A stretch of 55,240 nt of DNA from Melioribacteraceae bacterium (GCA_015493615.1 WGCV01000020.1:1-55240); one strand, 5' to 3'; counted from the stretch's first letter, positions 26,124 to 35,860 are shown. Numbers and translations are program-made. The notes: a model not told the origin generated them from the letters alone.

Positions 26124-27911
26124 TTAGAAACAATATTTATTTTCTTCAATTAATTTGTCCGCAACTTCACGGCGAAGTTTAACCGTATTAATCGGAGCAA
26201 ATTTTGTAAAGCGTTTCAAACCGAGAAGCAATATCTTCAGCTCGTCTCCTTCGGCAAAAGCCGAAACCGCGTTTTTACCGTAAACGTTTATCTTATCCAT
26301 TGCTTCGCTAACGTAAACGCTTGTCATCTTTGCGTAATATTCGGCTGCGGCTTCTCCTTTTATATTTGCAAGTTTAAGAGTGCGGAGAATAGCGGATTCG
26401 GCAACAAATGTTTCGATAATCATATCGGTAACATTCATAATAATTTCCTGTTCCTCGCCAAGTTTCTGCATAAATTTCTGAACCGCGGAACCGGCAACCA
26501 TTAATATTGCTTTCTTGGATTCGTTAACGGCTTTCATCTCTTTCGCAAGAAGCCCTTCCGGTTCATCGCCGAGTGAAGGAATTCCCATTAGCTCTTTCTG
26601 AATCGCCATTGCGGGCCCGAGTAAATCAATGCGCCCTTTCATCGAGCGTTTTACAAGCATATCGACAATTAACAATCTGTTGATTTCATTCGTTCCTTCA
26701 AAGATTCTGTTGATTCTTGAATCGCGGTAAGCTCGCGCAGCGGGATATTCTTCCGAATATCCGTAACCGCCGTGAACCTGAACAAGCTCGTCCACAACAA
26801 AATCAACTACTTCGGAGCCGAACACTTTCATTATCGACGATTCGATTGCATATTCTTCAGCCGCTTTAATTAAAGCTTTGCTGTATTCTTCGCCTGCGGC
26901 GGTAAGTTCGTCAACCTTCTGAGCAATCAAGCCGCTGGTTCTTAAAGTGGCGGCTTCCCCTACGAATGTACGGATAGCCATTTCGGCAAGTTTGTGTTTA
27001 ATTGCTCCGAACGATGAAATCTCCCGCCCGAATTGTTTTCTTTCGTTTGCATATTGAACGGCAACAGAAATGTAATGTTTTGCGCCTCCAACTGTCATGG
27101 CGCCTAATTTAAACCGTCCGATATTAAGAATGTTAAACGCGATGTAATGACCTTTGCCGATTTCACCGAGAACATTCTCAACCGGAACTTTAACGTTATC
27201 AAGGAAAAGCGCGCGAGTCGAAGAACCTTTAATTCCCATTTTGTTCTCTTCTTCGCCTCTTGTAAATCCTTCCGAATCGGTTGGAATAATAAAGCCGGTA
27301 AATTTATCGCCGTCAACTTTAGCGAATGTAATCAAGATATCGGCAAATCCGCCATTTGTAATCCACATCTTCTGTCCGTTTAGGATGTAGTATTTTCCAT
27401 CTTCGGAAAGCGTTGCGGTTGTTTTGGCTCCGAGAGCGTCGGAACCGGAAGTAGGTTCGGTTAAGCAGTATGCCGATAAAATCTCGCCGGAAGCTAAGCC
27501 GGGTAGATATTTTTTCTTCTGCTCTTCGTTTCCGTAATATAAAATCGGCAGTGTCCCGATTCCGGTATGCGCCGCAAAAGCTACTCCATAGGAGTGACTC
27601 GGTCCCATCGCCATTGAAATCAGCGTGTTTGTGTCAAAATCCTGACCAAGTCCTTCGTATTCTTCAGGGACAAAAGTCCCAAGCAAACCGAGTTCCCCTG
27701 CCTGTTTCAGCAGCTTTTCCATCAAGCCGGGTTCTTGTTTGTCAATAGCGTCAAGCCGCGGCCAAATTTCTTTTTCGACAAAATCATTGACCGTGTCAAT
27801 CATCATTTTTTGTTCTTCGTTAATATCCTCCGGGATATAAACGGATTCGGGCGGAGTTTCTTTTGTTATAAACTCACCACCCATTACTTTTTTGTTTTCT
27901 ACATCTGACAT
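26124..27911 (-). CDS. fadE: Acyl-CoA dehydrogenase (FadE/VLCAD-like)
   Basis: This 595-residue flavoenzyme carries out the first oxidation of fatty acyl-CoA. Motifs are AYCLTEPTSGSDALGAKT (FAD-binding loop), MWITNGG, IGRFKLGAMTVGG, KQFGREISSFGAIKHKLAEMA and QVHGGYGY. The catalytic Glu lies in RIFEGTNEINR. The extra 170 residues after the core dehydrogenase fit the long-chain (VLCAD/FadE of B. subtilis) type rather than the 380-residue short form. The order fadN-fadA-fadE on the minus strand repeats that of the B. subtilis fadNAE operon. Electron transfer flavoprotein genes are not in the window. Confidence 0.92.
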   Translation of the reverse strand: MSDVENKKVMGGEFITKETPPESVYIPEDINEEQKMMIDTVNDFVEKEIWPRLDAIDKQEPGLMEKLLKQAGELGLLGTFVPEEYEGLGQDFDTNTLISMAMGPSHSYGVAFAAHTGIGTLPILYYGNEEQKKKYLPGLASGEILSAYCLTEPTSGSDALGAKTTATLSEDGKYYILNGQKMWITNGGFADILITFAKVDGDKFTGFIIPTDSEGFTRGEEENKMGIKGSSTRALFLDNVKVPVENVLGEIGKGHYIAFNILNIGRFKLGAMTVGGAKHYISVAVQYANERKQFGREISSFGAIKHKLAEMAIRTFVGEAATLRTSGLIAQKVDELTAAGEEYSKALIKAAEEYAIESSIMKVFGSEVVDFVVDELVQVHGGYGYSEEYPAARAYRDSRINRIFEGTNEINRLLIVDMLVKRSMKGRIDLLGPAMAIQKELMGIPSLGDEPEGLLAKEMKAVNESKKAILMVAGSAVQKFMQKLGEEQEIIMNVTDMIIETFVAESAILRTLKLANIKGEAAAEYYAKMTSVYVSEAMDKINVYGKNAVSAFAEGDELKILLLGLKRFTKFAPINTVKLRREVADKLIEENKYCF

Positions 27912-27944
27912 AATTCTGCCTTTATTTTTATTTCTAAATTATTA

Positions 27945-28102
27945 GAGCCTTTTGCATAACCTAAATTTGTCATATTGAGGACGGTGTAAGCCGTCCGAAA
28001 TATCTCTAAATTCAGTATAATTACCGGTTTTGAGATTCTTCTCCCGCTCCGCCGTGGCGGAGGATCAGAATGACATATAAAGTAATATTATACAAAGCCT
28101 TC
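27945..28102 (+). mobile_element. Miniature inverted-repeat element, copy 2
   Basis: This 158-bp copy has 17-base ends GAGCCTTTTGCATAACC and (reverse complement) GAAGGCTTTGTATAATA. A perfect 5-bp duplication TATTA flanks it (27940-27944 and 28103-28107). It sits in the gap between fadA and fadE, ending just before the fadA stop. Confidence 0.92.
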
Positions 28103-28104
28103 TA

Positions 28105-29280
28105 TTATTTCAACAATTCATAAATTCCGGCAACGCCTTGTCCGCCGCCAACGCACGCGGTTACCATTCCGTATTTTTTATCGCGGCGTTTAAGTTCGTT
28201 AAATATCTGCACGCTTAATTTTGCTCCGGTACATCCGAGCGGGTGTCCCATTGCGATTGCTCCGCCGTTAACATTTAATTTTTCCGTATCTAAATCCAAT
28301 GTTCTGATAACGGCAAGGGATTGCGAGGCAAAGGCTTCGTTCAATTCAATAAGATCGATGTCGTCCTGTTTCAGTCCCGCTTTTTTCAAAGCTTTCGGGA
28401 TTGCGGCTATCGGGCCGGTTCCCATGATCCGCGGATCAACTCCGGCTACCGCATAGGAAACCATGCGCGCAATCGGAGTAAGGTTAAGCTCTTTAACCAT
28501 ATCTTCCGACATTACCAAAACAAACGCGGCGCCGTCCGATGTTTGCGACGAGTTGCCGGCAGTTACGCTTCCGCCTTGTGCAAATACGGGTTTCAATCGC
28601 GCAAGCGCTTCCATATTCGTGTCGGCTCGCGGTCCTTCGTCGGTATCGACAACCCAAGTTCTCGTTTTCTTTTTCCCGTTTTCGTAAAAGACATCTTCAA
28701 CTTCAACAGGAACTATCTGGTCTTTGAAATATCCGTTTTTAATTGCGTTGATTGCTTTCATGTGGGAATTGTAGGAAAATTCATCCTGGTCCTCGCGCGA
28801 AATCTTAAAATCCCTTGCGATTTCCTCTGCCGTTAATCCCATTCCCATGTAGTATTCAGGATGAGTCAGCGAAACCTTGTAGTTCGGCGCTAACTTCCAG
28901 CCTGTCATTGGCACTAAGGACATCGACTCAACCCCGCCGGCAATAATGCAATCCATCATTCCGGATTGGATTCTTGCAACGGCAGTTGCAATCGTATCTA
29001 TTCCCGAACCGCAGAACCTGTTCACCGTTGAGCCGGGTGTGTCAATCCCGATTGCTTCAAGCGCAATCATTCTGCCTATTTGCAATCCTTGCTCCGCTTC
29101 CGGAAAAGCGTTTCCCACAATCACATCGTCGATGCGTTTCGGGTCTAATTCCGGTACGGATTTCAGCAGATGCTTAATAACATCCGCGCCTAAATCGTCC
29201 GGGCGCATAAAACGGAATCCGCCTTTTTTGGCTTTTCCTACCGCCGTACGATAACCTGATACTATATATGCTTCTCTCAT
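28105..29280 (-). CDS. fadA: Acetyl-CoA C-acyltransferase (3-ketoacyl-CoA thiolase)
   Basis: This 391-residue thiolase cleaves 3-ketoacyl-CoA to acetyl-CoA and a shortened acyl-CoA. The nucleophile is Cys90 in VNRFCGSG. The His motif is in ELNEAFA and GGAIAMGHPLGCTGAK, and the second Cys lies in TACVGGGQG. The length and motifs are those of FadA/FadI. It is preceded by fadN (35 bases) and followed by fadE with a miniature element between. Its stop at 28105 lies three bases past the element's right end, within the target duplication. Confidence 0.95.
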   Translation of the reverse strand: MREAYIVSGYRTAVGKAKKGGFRFMRPDDLGADVIKHLLKSVPELDPKRIDDVIVGNAFPEAEQGLQIGRMIALEAIGIDTPGSTVNRFCGSGIDTIATAVARIQSGMMDCIIAGGVESMSLVPMTGWKLAPNYKVSLTHPEYYMGMGLTAEEIARDFKISREDQDEFSYNSHMKAINAIKNGYFKDQIVPVEVEDVFYENGKKKTRTWVVDTDEGPRADTNMEALARLKPVFAQGGSVTAGNSSQTSDGAAFVLVMSEDMVKELNLTPIARMVSYAVAGVDPRIMGTGPIAAIPKALKKAGLKQDDIDLIELNEAFASQSLAVIRTLDLDTEKLNVNGGAIAMGHPLGCTGAKLSVQIFNELKRRDKKYGMVTACVGGGQGVAGIYELLK

Positions 29281-29315
29281 AATAATTCTTTTATTTTATT
29301 TTCTAAAATCATTTA

Positions 29316-31721
29316 TTAATTTCTTAACGGTTTACCGGTTGTAAGAATACTCTGCATTCTTTCCAGAGTTTTTCTTTCGCCGATTAAGCTTAAGAATGTT
29401 TCTCTTTCCAAATCGAGCAAGTATTGTTCGCTTACTCTGGTTCCTTCGGTTAAATCGCCTCCGCATATTGTGTACGCAAGTTTATCGGCGATCTTTCTGT
29501 CGTGCTCGGAAATATATCTTCCTCTTTCAAAGGAGTAAGCGCCGAGTATCAACGCCGCCAAACCGGTTCTTCCGAGAACTTTAATATCTTCTCTCATAAT
29601 CGGTTTCCGGTAGCCCCGTTCGGCAAGCTCAATCGCGGCGCGTTTGGCGTCGGCGATTACTCTCTTGGGATTAACCGAGTAAACGTCCAATCCTTTTCTG
29701 AAATAACCTAATCCGTAAGCCTCTTCAGCCGAAGTCGATACTTTTGCCATTGCTATGTTAAGGAATTTCTCTTGCAGCTCGGGCAATTCCACGCCACCTT
29801 TTACGTAAGCGTCGGAAGCGCGCAGAGCCATTTCCTTAGTTCCTCCGCCGGCGGGAATTATTCCGACTCCGACTTCAACCAAACCGATGTAAGTTTCGGC
29901 GGACGCATTAATCTTGTCCGAATGGAGGCAAACCTCGCAACCGCCGCCGATAGCCAATCCGTGAGGCGCCGCAACAACCGGCACATTGGAATACCGAATG
30001 TGCATCGTCGTATTTTGGAACTGGCGAACCGCCATATCAATTTCGTCCCATTCCTGCTCGGTTCCCAACATAAACATCATGGCAAGATTTGCTCCGGCGG
30101 AAAAATGCTGTCCGTCATTGCCGATTACCAATCCGCGGTAATCTTTCTCGGCAATTTCAATCGATTTATTTATCGCCTCAAGTATCTCGCTTCCGATTGA
30201 GTTCATTTTAGTTTGGAACTCAAGATTAAGAATTCCGTCGCCGATGTCGTGAAGCGTTGCGCCGGAGTTTTTCCAAACGGGAGCGTTTGCGCGATAGTTA
30301 TCAAGTATAATAAAATCAGTAGTTCCCGGGATTACCTTGTATGATTTGCTCGGGATGTCGTAATATTTTTTCTTTCCGTTTTCGATGCTGTAAAATGACT
30401 TAAATCCGCCGTCCAGCATTTCCTGTACCCATGGAGCGGGAGTCATTCCCATTTCGTTCATCATCCGAACTGTTTTTTCAACGCCGAGAACGTCCCATTG
30501 CTCAAACGGGCCAAGCTCCCAACCGAATCCGGCTTTCATACCGTCGTCAATCTTGTAGAGTTCGTCTGCAATCTCAGGGATTCTGTTTGATGAATACCGG
30601 AAAACGCTGAAGTTGATTTTCCTCAAGAAATCCGCTGCTGTATCTTTCCCGGCAAAGAGCATTTTAAGTCTCTGACGCAAATCGTCAATCGGCTTGGCTG
30701 CCGCAACCGAAGCAAATTTCGGCTTGGAACTCGGTTTGTACTCGAACGTATTTATGTCAAGTTCAAGGATTTGCTTCTTCCCCTTTTCATCTTTAATCTT
30801 TTTATAAAAGCCCTGTTTGGTTTTGTCGCCGAGCCAATTATTCTCGACCATTTTGTTCACATAATCGGGAATAGCAAAAATGTCCCTTTCCTCATCTTCC
30901 GGACAATCGTTATAGATGTTAGTGGCAACTTTAACAAATGTGTCAATACCAACAACATCAGCCGTTCGGAAGGTTGCGGATTTCGGACGCCCCGTAAGCG
31001 GTCCGGTTAAAGTATCGACTTCCTTCACACTCAGCCCGAGTTCCTTCATATACTTAAACACAGCCATAATGCTGTAAACGCCTATTCTATTGGCGATAAA
31101 CGCAGGCGTATCTTTGCACAGCACTGTTGTTTTGCCGAGATACTTATCTCCGTAACTCATCAGAAAATCAACAACTTCACTGTCGGTATAAGGGGTAGGA
31201 ATTATCTCAAGCAAAGGAAGGTATCTCGGCGGATTGAAAAAGTGAGACCCGCAGAAATTCTTCTTAAAGTCTTCGCTTCTTCCTTCTGTCATCAAATGCA
31301 CCGGAATTCCGGAAGTGTTTGTAGTTACAAGCGTTCCGGGCTTACGGTATTTTTCAACATTACCGAATACAATTTTTTTAATATCGAGATTTTCCACAAC
31401 CGCCTCGATTACCCAATCGGCAGTCGCAATTTTGTCCATATCGTCTTCAAAGTTGCCCGTTGTTATTCTGTGAGCAAACGACGATTTGTAAATCGGGGAT
31501 GGTTTTGCCTTAAGTACGTTCTTAAGGTTTTCATTGGCGATGCGGTTGCGCACCGCTTTGTCTTCAAGGGTTAAACCCTTTTTCTTTTCGGCTTCCGTAA
31601 GTTCTCTCGGCACAATATCAAGCAAAGTTACTTTGCACCCGATATTTGCAAAGTGCGCCGCTATTCTGGAACCCATAACACCGGAACCCAAAACCGCTAC
31701 TTCATTAATTATTCTTTTCAT
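29316..31721 (-). CDS. fadN: 3-hydroxyacyl-CoA dehydrogenase / enoyl-CoA hydratase fusion (FadN type)
   Basis: This 801-residue bifunctional enzyme has the dehydrogenase half first (AVLGSGVMGSRIAAHFANIG, NAD-binding at residues 9-30) and the hydratase half last (GNDGQHFSAGANLAMMF, then GGGCEVCLHSDKINA and EVGVGIIPAGGGTKEMALR). This order, dehydrogenase then hydratase, matches FadN (B. subtilis YusL) and is the reverse of E. coli FadB. It hydrates enoyl-CoA and oxidises the 3-hydroxyacyl-CoA product. It is followed directly by fadA, its functional partner in the beta-oxidation complex. The start ATG is at 31721 after an AT-rich leader. Confidence 0.94.
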   Translation of the reverse strand: MKRIINEVAVLGSGVMGSRIAAHFANIGCKVTLLDIVPRELTEAEKKKGLTLEDKAVRNRIANENLKNVLKAKPSPIYKSSFAHRITTGNFEDDMDKIATADWVIEAVVENLDIKKIVFGNVEKYRKPGTLVTTNTSGIPVHLMTEGRSEDFKKNFCGSHFFNPPRYLPLLEIIPTPYTDSEVVDFLMSYGDKYLGKTTVLCKDTPAFIANRIGVYSIMAVFKYMKELGLSVKEVDTLTGPLTGRPKSATFRTADVVGIDTFVKVATNIYNDCPEDEERDIFAIPDYVNKMVENNWLGDKTKQGFYKKIKDEKGKKQILELDINTFEYKPSSKPKFASVAAAKPIDDLRQRLKMLFAGKDTAADFLRKINFSVFRYSSNRIPEIADELYKIDDGMKAGFGWELGPFEQWDVLGVEKTVRMMNEMGMTPAPWVQEMLDGGFKSFYSIENGKKKYYDIPSKSYKVIPGTTDFIILDNYRANAPVWKNSGATLHDIGDGILNLEFQTKMNSIGSEILEAINKSIEIAEKDYRGLVIGNDGQHFSAGANLAMMFMLGTEQEWDEIDMAVRQFQNTTMHIRYSNVPVVAAPHGLAIGGGCEVCLHSDKINASAETYIGLVEVGVGIIPAGGGTKEMALRASDAYVKGGVELPELQEKFLNIAMAKVSTSAEEAYGLGYFRKGLDVYSVNPKRVIADAKRAAIELAERGYRKPIMREDIKVLGRTGLAALILGAYSFERGRYISEHDRKIADKLAYTICGGDLTEGTRVSEQYLLDLERETFLSLIGERKTLERMQSILTTGKPLRN

Positions 31722-32110
31722 TTGTTTTCCGCTTTGTTTTACAATTTTTACGGTTATTTAATTATTTAATTTCTAATGCCGACTAAAAGAGGGACGGCAT
31801 AAAATTTTTCTTTTTTGATTCCTTTCCATAACATAATATTGTCATTTTAATTTCTCTTCCGCAGAGAAGCAAACTGTCCCAAACCTTCCTAAATACAGCT
31901 TAATTCCCTGCTTCGAGATTCTTCATTTCGCTTTGCTCCATTCAGAATGACAATTTTTTCATTTTGAGCAAAACCATTATTTGTCATTCTGAAGTCGAAC
32001 GAAGTTCGACTGAAGGATCTCCTTACACGCATTGGTTACAACAGTAATTTTGAGATTCTTCGTCCCGCTTAATGCGGGCCTCAGAATGACAAATATGAAC
32101 TTTTTTTTCA
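31722..32110. other. Intergenic region between fadD and fadN with half-element hairpins
   Basis: There is no gene. It contains three stand-alone hairpin arms of the type found inside the miniature elements: GAGATTCTTC...CAGAATGACA at about 31915-31952 and 32051-32091, and TGTCATTCTGA...GGATCTC in the opposite sense at 31982-32021. These may terminate or process the fad transcript, or simply be remnants of elements. Confidence 0.65.
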
Positions 32111-33919
32111 TTAATTATTGAGAAAATAATGCGATTGACTTTCATCTTCATAAAGCCTGTCGATTAAGTCCGCATATTTTTCTAAAATAACTCTGCGTTT
32201 CAATTTAAGCGTCGGAGTAATTTCACCGGTATCCGGGGACCAATTATCCGCTACCAAAACAAACTTTTTAACTTGTTGAACCTTACCGAATCGTTTGTTG
32301 TATTTTTCAACATCCTGCCAAATCCTTTCGTTCAGAACCGGAGATTTAACCATCTCCTCCTTCGAGCTGAGCTTAATGCATTTCTTTTTACACCATTTTT
32401 GAATAAACTCGAAGTCGGGAACAATTATGGCGGCGGGAAACTTTCTTTTGTTTCCTATCACCATAATTTGATCAATGAACAACGACTCTTTCATCTTATT
32501 CTCAATAGGAAGGGGAGCTACATATTTACCGCCGGAAGTTTTAAATATCTCTTTTATTCTATCGGTAATTCTCAAAAACTTTCCGTCGATAATTTCCCCG
32601 ACATCGCCGGTATGGAACCAGCCGTCTTTATCAATTACTTCAGCTGTTGCTTCAGGCTTTTTGTAGTATCCGAGCATTACATTCGGACCTTTTGCAAGAA
32701 TCTCTCCGCTTTCCTCATCAATTTTTATCTTCACTTCCGGAAGAGGAATCCCTACCGTTCCGATAAACCAGTCGCCGTCTGTAAACCTGTTACAGGTAAG
32801 TACCGGACTCGTTTCGGTCAATCCGTAACCGGGGCGTACCGGAATTCCGGCAGCTTCAAAAATTCTGCCTATTCTCGGCTGCAACGCCGCAGCTCCGCTA
32901 ATTATGCCGAGCACATTTCCTCCGAGCGCTTCAACCCATTTATGAAATACAAGTTTACGCGCTATTCCGAGACGGAAGTTATACCAGGCGGAGTTTTTGC
33001 CCTGCGGATGATACTTATTTGCCAGATTAACCGCCCATCCGAATATAGCTTTTTTAATTCCGGTTAAATCTCTTCCGACTCCCATAATCTTATCGAATAT
33101 CTTTTCCATAACGCGAGGAACGGTAGTGAAATAATTCGGCTGTACTTCTCTAATGTTGTCGCCGATTTTATCAATGCTTTCCGCAAAATAAATTGCTCCT
33201 CCGACATAGAAATAAAAATAGATTGCGGTTCTTTCAAAGATGTGGCTAACCGGAAGAAAACTAATCATTCTGTGAGTATTGTTGTGCGGTTCAACTTGGC
33301 GCACCTGAGTAACATCGCTTAGAATATTTTTATGCGTCAGCATTACTCCTTTGGGAACGCCTGTTGTCCCGGAAGTATAAATTATTGTAGCTAAGTCATC
33401 TTCGGTAACTTTTGCTTTCATCTCGTTAAGCCGTGTACGAAGAGATTCGTCAGCGGCGTCTGTAATTTCCGACCAATGTTTTGCTCCTTCAATTTTTTCG
33501 AAAGTGTAAACATCTTTAACGGAGGGAGTTTCATGCAGTATCCGGCGTACCTTGTCGTACAAATCCTTATTTTCAACAAATACCAGTTTTACGCCCGCAT
33601 CGTTAAAAATATAAGTCGAATCTTCATCGCTCATATTCGGATAAATGGGAACGTCCTGCGCGCCGATTTGCAAAATTCCCAGATCAACTAAAGTCCACTC
33701 TGTGCGGTTGTAGGAAATGATTGCTATCTTATCATCCGGACCGAAACCTAACTTCAGCAGTCCGAGACTTACCTTATCGGCAATCTCGATAACTTGCTCG
33801 GTGCTGTACTTTCGCCAAGCGCCGGTTTTCTTGTCGCAGAGCGCGTCCTCCCGAGGATAGTTTTGCAGCTGGTATTGAAGAACATCAAAGATACGGTTTT
33901 GTAATACTTTTTCAACCAT
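32111..33919 (-). CDS. fadD: Long-chain acyl-CoA synthetase (AMP-forming)
   Basis: This 602-residue adenylate-forming enzyme activates fatty acids with ATP and CoA. The AMP-binding P-loop is IIYTSGTTGVPKG. Further motifs are PGYGLTETSPV and the hinge and motor region GWFHTGDVGEI ... ITDRIKEIFKTSGGKYV. The size is that of the FAA1/FadD15 group (about 600 residues), which act on long chains. It is first in the minus-strand fad block and divergent from the ScfR-type regulator at 34083. Co-transcription with fadN is possible across the 389-base gap but this gap is rich in hairpins. Confidence 0.93.
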   Translation of the reverse strand: MVEKVLQNRIFDVLQYQLQNYPREDALCDKKTGAWRKYSTEQVIEIADKVSLGLLKLGFGPDDKIAIISYNRTEWTLVDLGILQIGAQDVPIYPNMSDEDSTYIFNDAGVKLVFVENKDLYDKVRRILHETPSVKDVYTFEKIEGAKHWSEITDAADESLRTRLNEMKAKVTEDDLATIIYTSGTTGVPKGVMLTHKNILSDVTQVRQVEPHNNTHRMISFLPVSHIFERTAIYFYFYVGGAIYFAESIDKIGDNIREVQPNYFTTVPRVMEKIFDKIMGVGRDLTGIKKAIFGWAVNLANKYHPQGKNSAWYNFRLGIARKLVFHKWVEALGGNVLGIISGAAALQPRIGRIFEAAGIPVRPGYGLTETSPVLTCNRFTDGDWFIGTVGIPLPEVKIKIDEESGEILAKGPNVMLGYYKKPEATAEVIDKDGWFHTGDVGEIIDGKFLRITDRIKEIFKTSGGKYVAPLPIENKMKESLFIDQIMVIGNKRKFPAAIIVPDFEFIQKWCKKKCIKLSSKEEMVKSPVLNERIWQDVEKYNKRFGKVQQVKKFVLVADNWSPDTGEITPTLKLKRRVILEKYADLIDRLYEDESQSHYFLNN

Positions 33920-33989
33920 TTGCGCCTTCTATTTATTTAATGAAATTATTGCCGCTGATTAACAAACAAAAATAAGTTTAAGGACTTTA

Positions 33990-34030
33990 AATAGCAAGCG
34001 AAATTTCGCTATAAAAGAATATTTGCTATT
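33990..34030. promoter_or_regulatory. Candidate operator between fadD and the ScfR-type regulator
   Basis: A perfect 14-bp palindrome AGCGAAATTTCGCT lies at 33997-34010. Two inverted half-sites AATAGCAA (33990-33997) and TTGCTATT (34023-34030) flank it. They lie in the 163-base divergent gap where both promoters must be, 52 bases before the regulator start. It is a fitting site for the neighbouring HTH protein. Confidence 0.5.
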
Positions 34031-34082
34031 AGCATTTTTTCAAATATTCCTTATATTTGTTGTTGGAATCAAAAACAAAAAA

Positions 34083-35588
34083 ATGAACAGATTATCCGAC
34101 AACTATATTAAACTTATTCTCGGGCTTAAATTAAAGCAGCTCAGAATTGACAAAGGGCTTTCATTATCTGAACTGGCAAGGGAAAGCGGGCTTTCCGTGT
34201 CGTATCTTAACGAGATTGAGAGCGGTAAAAAATATCCCAAGGCAAATAAAATTGCTTCTCTTTCCAAAGCGCTTGGCATTACATACGACAATCTGGTTTC
34301 GCTGAAGCTGACAAAAAATCTTGCTCCTATCGGTGAATTGCTTGAATCAAATCTTTTGGAACTTCTTCCGCTGGATCATTACGGAATTGATATAAACAAA
34401 CTAATCACTTTAATGTCCGGAGCGTCAATGCAGCTTAGCGCTTTGGTTACTACGATTATTGAAATGGCTCGCGGCTCGGAAATGAGTCAAAACAATTTCA
34501 GTCGAACTGCATTAAAAACTTACAAGGAGTTTCACGAAAACTTCTGTGATGAAATCGAAAAAGATGTTGAAAAATTTATTGCAAAATATAAATTGGAAAT
34601 AAATCCTCCTGTCAGCTATTCTGCGCTGAAACAATTTCTGAAGGAAAACTTTTCCTACAAGATTGATGAAACCGAATTAAAGAACCGCCCTGCTCTTTCC
34701 GGATTACGGGGAATTTTAATTTCCAAGCAGAATAAAACATTGCTTGTAAATCCACAGCTTACGGAAACTCAAAAAGGTTTTGTTCTCGGAAAAGAAATAG
34801 CTTACAACATTTGGGGAACGGTTGAGCGAAGCAATATTCATTCAAATTTTTCTCTGGAGTCATTTGACCATCTTCTGAATAATTTCCGGGCTTCCTATTT
34901 TGCCAATGCAATTTTAATCAACAGATTTTTGCTTGCTTCCGATCTCGAGAAATTTTTCTCATTGGATAAATGGGAACCGAAAGAGCTACTCTCTATTATT
35001 GATAAATATCAAGCAACCCCGGAAATGTTTTTTCAGAGAGTTACGAATTTACTGTCAAAACATTTTGGAATTAAGAAATTTTTCTTTTTAAGATTCAATA
35101 CTCAGTTGGATAACAGACAGTTTTATCTCTCTAAGGAAATTCGCTTAAACATCAACGATAATCCGGGCGGCTACCAAACCGACGAACACTACTGCCGACG
35201 TTGGATTTCCATTAAGTCGCTTAAAAACTTAATGATGAAAATTGATAAAAATGATAAATATCAAAAACTCCAAGTTGATATTCTTCACTCAACATTTGCC
35301 GGAAGCAACGAGGAATATCTCTCTATTTCCATTGCCAAACGGAGAAGATTAAACAGCCGTGAACTTTACAGCGTTACTATCGGTTTTCTTCTTGACGATA
35401 ATCTGAAATCAAAAGTTAGGTTCTGGGACGACCCTTCGATTAAACGCGCTATTGTCAGCGATACATGCGAAATGTGTTCAATCAAAAATTGCAAGGAAAG
35501 AGTCGCTCCGCCGAGTTCATTGGAGAGAAAAATTCAAGTCGAAAAAGTTAAATCTGAACTTGCGCGACTGATTAAGGATTACGAGTAA
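34083..35588 (+). CDS. XRE-type regulator of the ScfR/RamB short-chain fatty acyl family
   Basis: I start at the ATG at 34083 (501 residues), where the HTH begins as expected (LKLKQLRIDKGLSLSELA ... SGLSVSYLNEIESGKKYP split). A longer reading from 34023 would add 20 hydrophobic residues that do not belong to the family. The central region (residues 190-260) matches the IrrE-like metal-dependent domain layout of these regulators without a clear HExxH. A C-terminal Cys cluster CEMCSIKNCKER follows. ScfR/RamB regulators sense acyl-CoA or related metabolites and control acetate or fatty acid use. Placed divergent from fadD, it is the obvious regulator of this block. Confidence 0.85.
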   Translation: MNRLSDNYIKLILGLKLKQLRIDKGLSLSELARESGLSVSYLNEIESGKKYPKANKIASLSKALGITYDNLVSLKLTKNLAPIGELLESNLLELLPLDHYGIDINKLITLMSGASMQLSALVTTIIEMARGSEMSQNNFSRTALKTYKEFHENFCDEIEKDVEKFIAKYKLEINPPVSYSALKQFLKENFSYKIDETELKNRPALSGLRGILISKQNKTLLVNPQLTETQKGFVLGKEIAYNIWGTVERSNIHSNFSLESFDHLLNNFRASYFANAILINRFLLASDLEKFFSLDKWEPKELLSIIDKYQATPEMFFQRVTNLLSKHFGIKKFFFLRFNTQLDNRQFYLSKEIRLNINDNPGGYQTDEHYCRRWISIKSLKNLMMKIDKNDKYQKLQVDILHSTFAGSNEEYLSISIAKRRRLNSRELYSVTIGFLLDDNLKSKVRFWDDPSIKRAIVSDTCEMCSIKNCKERVAPPSSLERKIQVEKVKSELARLIKDYE

Positions 35589-35700
35589 TCCTAACTTTCA
35601 AACATTTTTTGTCCTCCCATTTTCTTCCGTTTTGATAGTACGCAGATAACGCAGATTAATTATGATTTTCTATGATTCAAAAAAAGTTTCTAAACTTCTA

Positions 35701-35860
35701 GAAGCCTTTGCATAACCAAATTTATTTGTCATTCTGATCCCGCCTTGGCGGGAGAAGAATCTCAAAAGCGGTAATAATACAGGATTAGAGATATTTCGGA
35801 CGGCTTACACCTTCGCCGTGGCGAACTTAATATGACAAATTTAGGTTATGCAAAGCCTTC
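35701..35860 (-). mobile_element. Miniature inverted-repeat element, copy 4 (reverse orientation)
   Basis: This 160-bp copy has ends GAAGCCTTTGCATAACC and (reverse complement) GAAGGCTTTGCATAACC, an almost perfect 17-bp TIR. A perfect 5-bp duplication TTCTA flanks it (35696-35700 and 35861-35865). A small extra palindrome TTCGCCGTGGCGAA (35813-35826) is inserted in one arm. Confidence 0.93.

Noticed and set aside
32273-33067. 264-codon plus-strand frame inside fadD
   Set aside because: It is antisense to the conserved adenylate-forming domain; its composition mirrors the fadD codons.
34023-34083. Longer start for the ScfR-type regulator
   Set aside because: The added 20 residues are hydrophobic, lie outside the HTH family, and would put the start inside the palindromic operator region.
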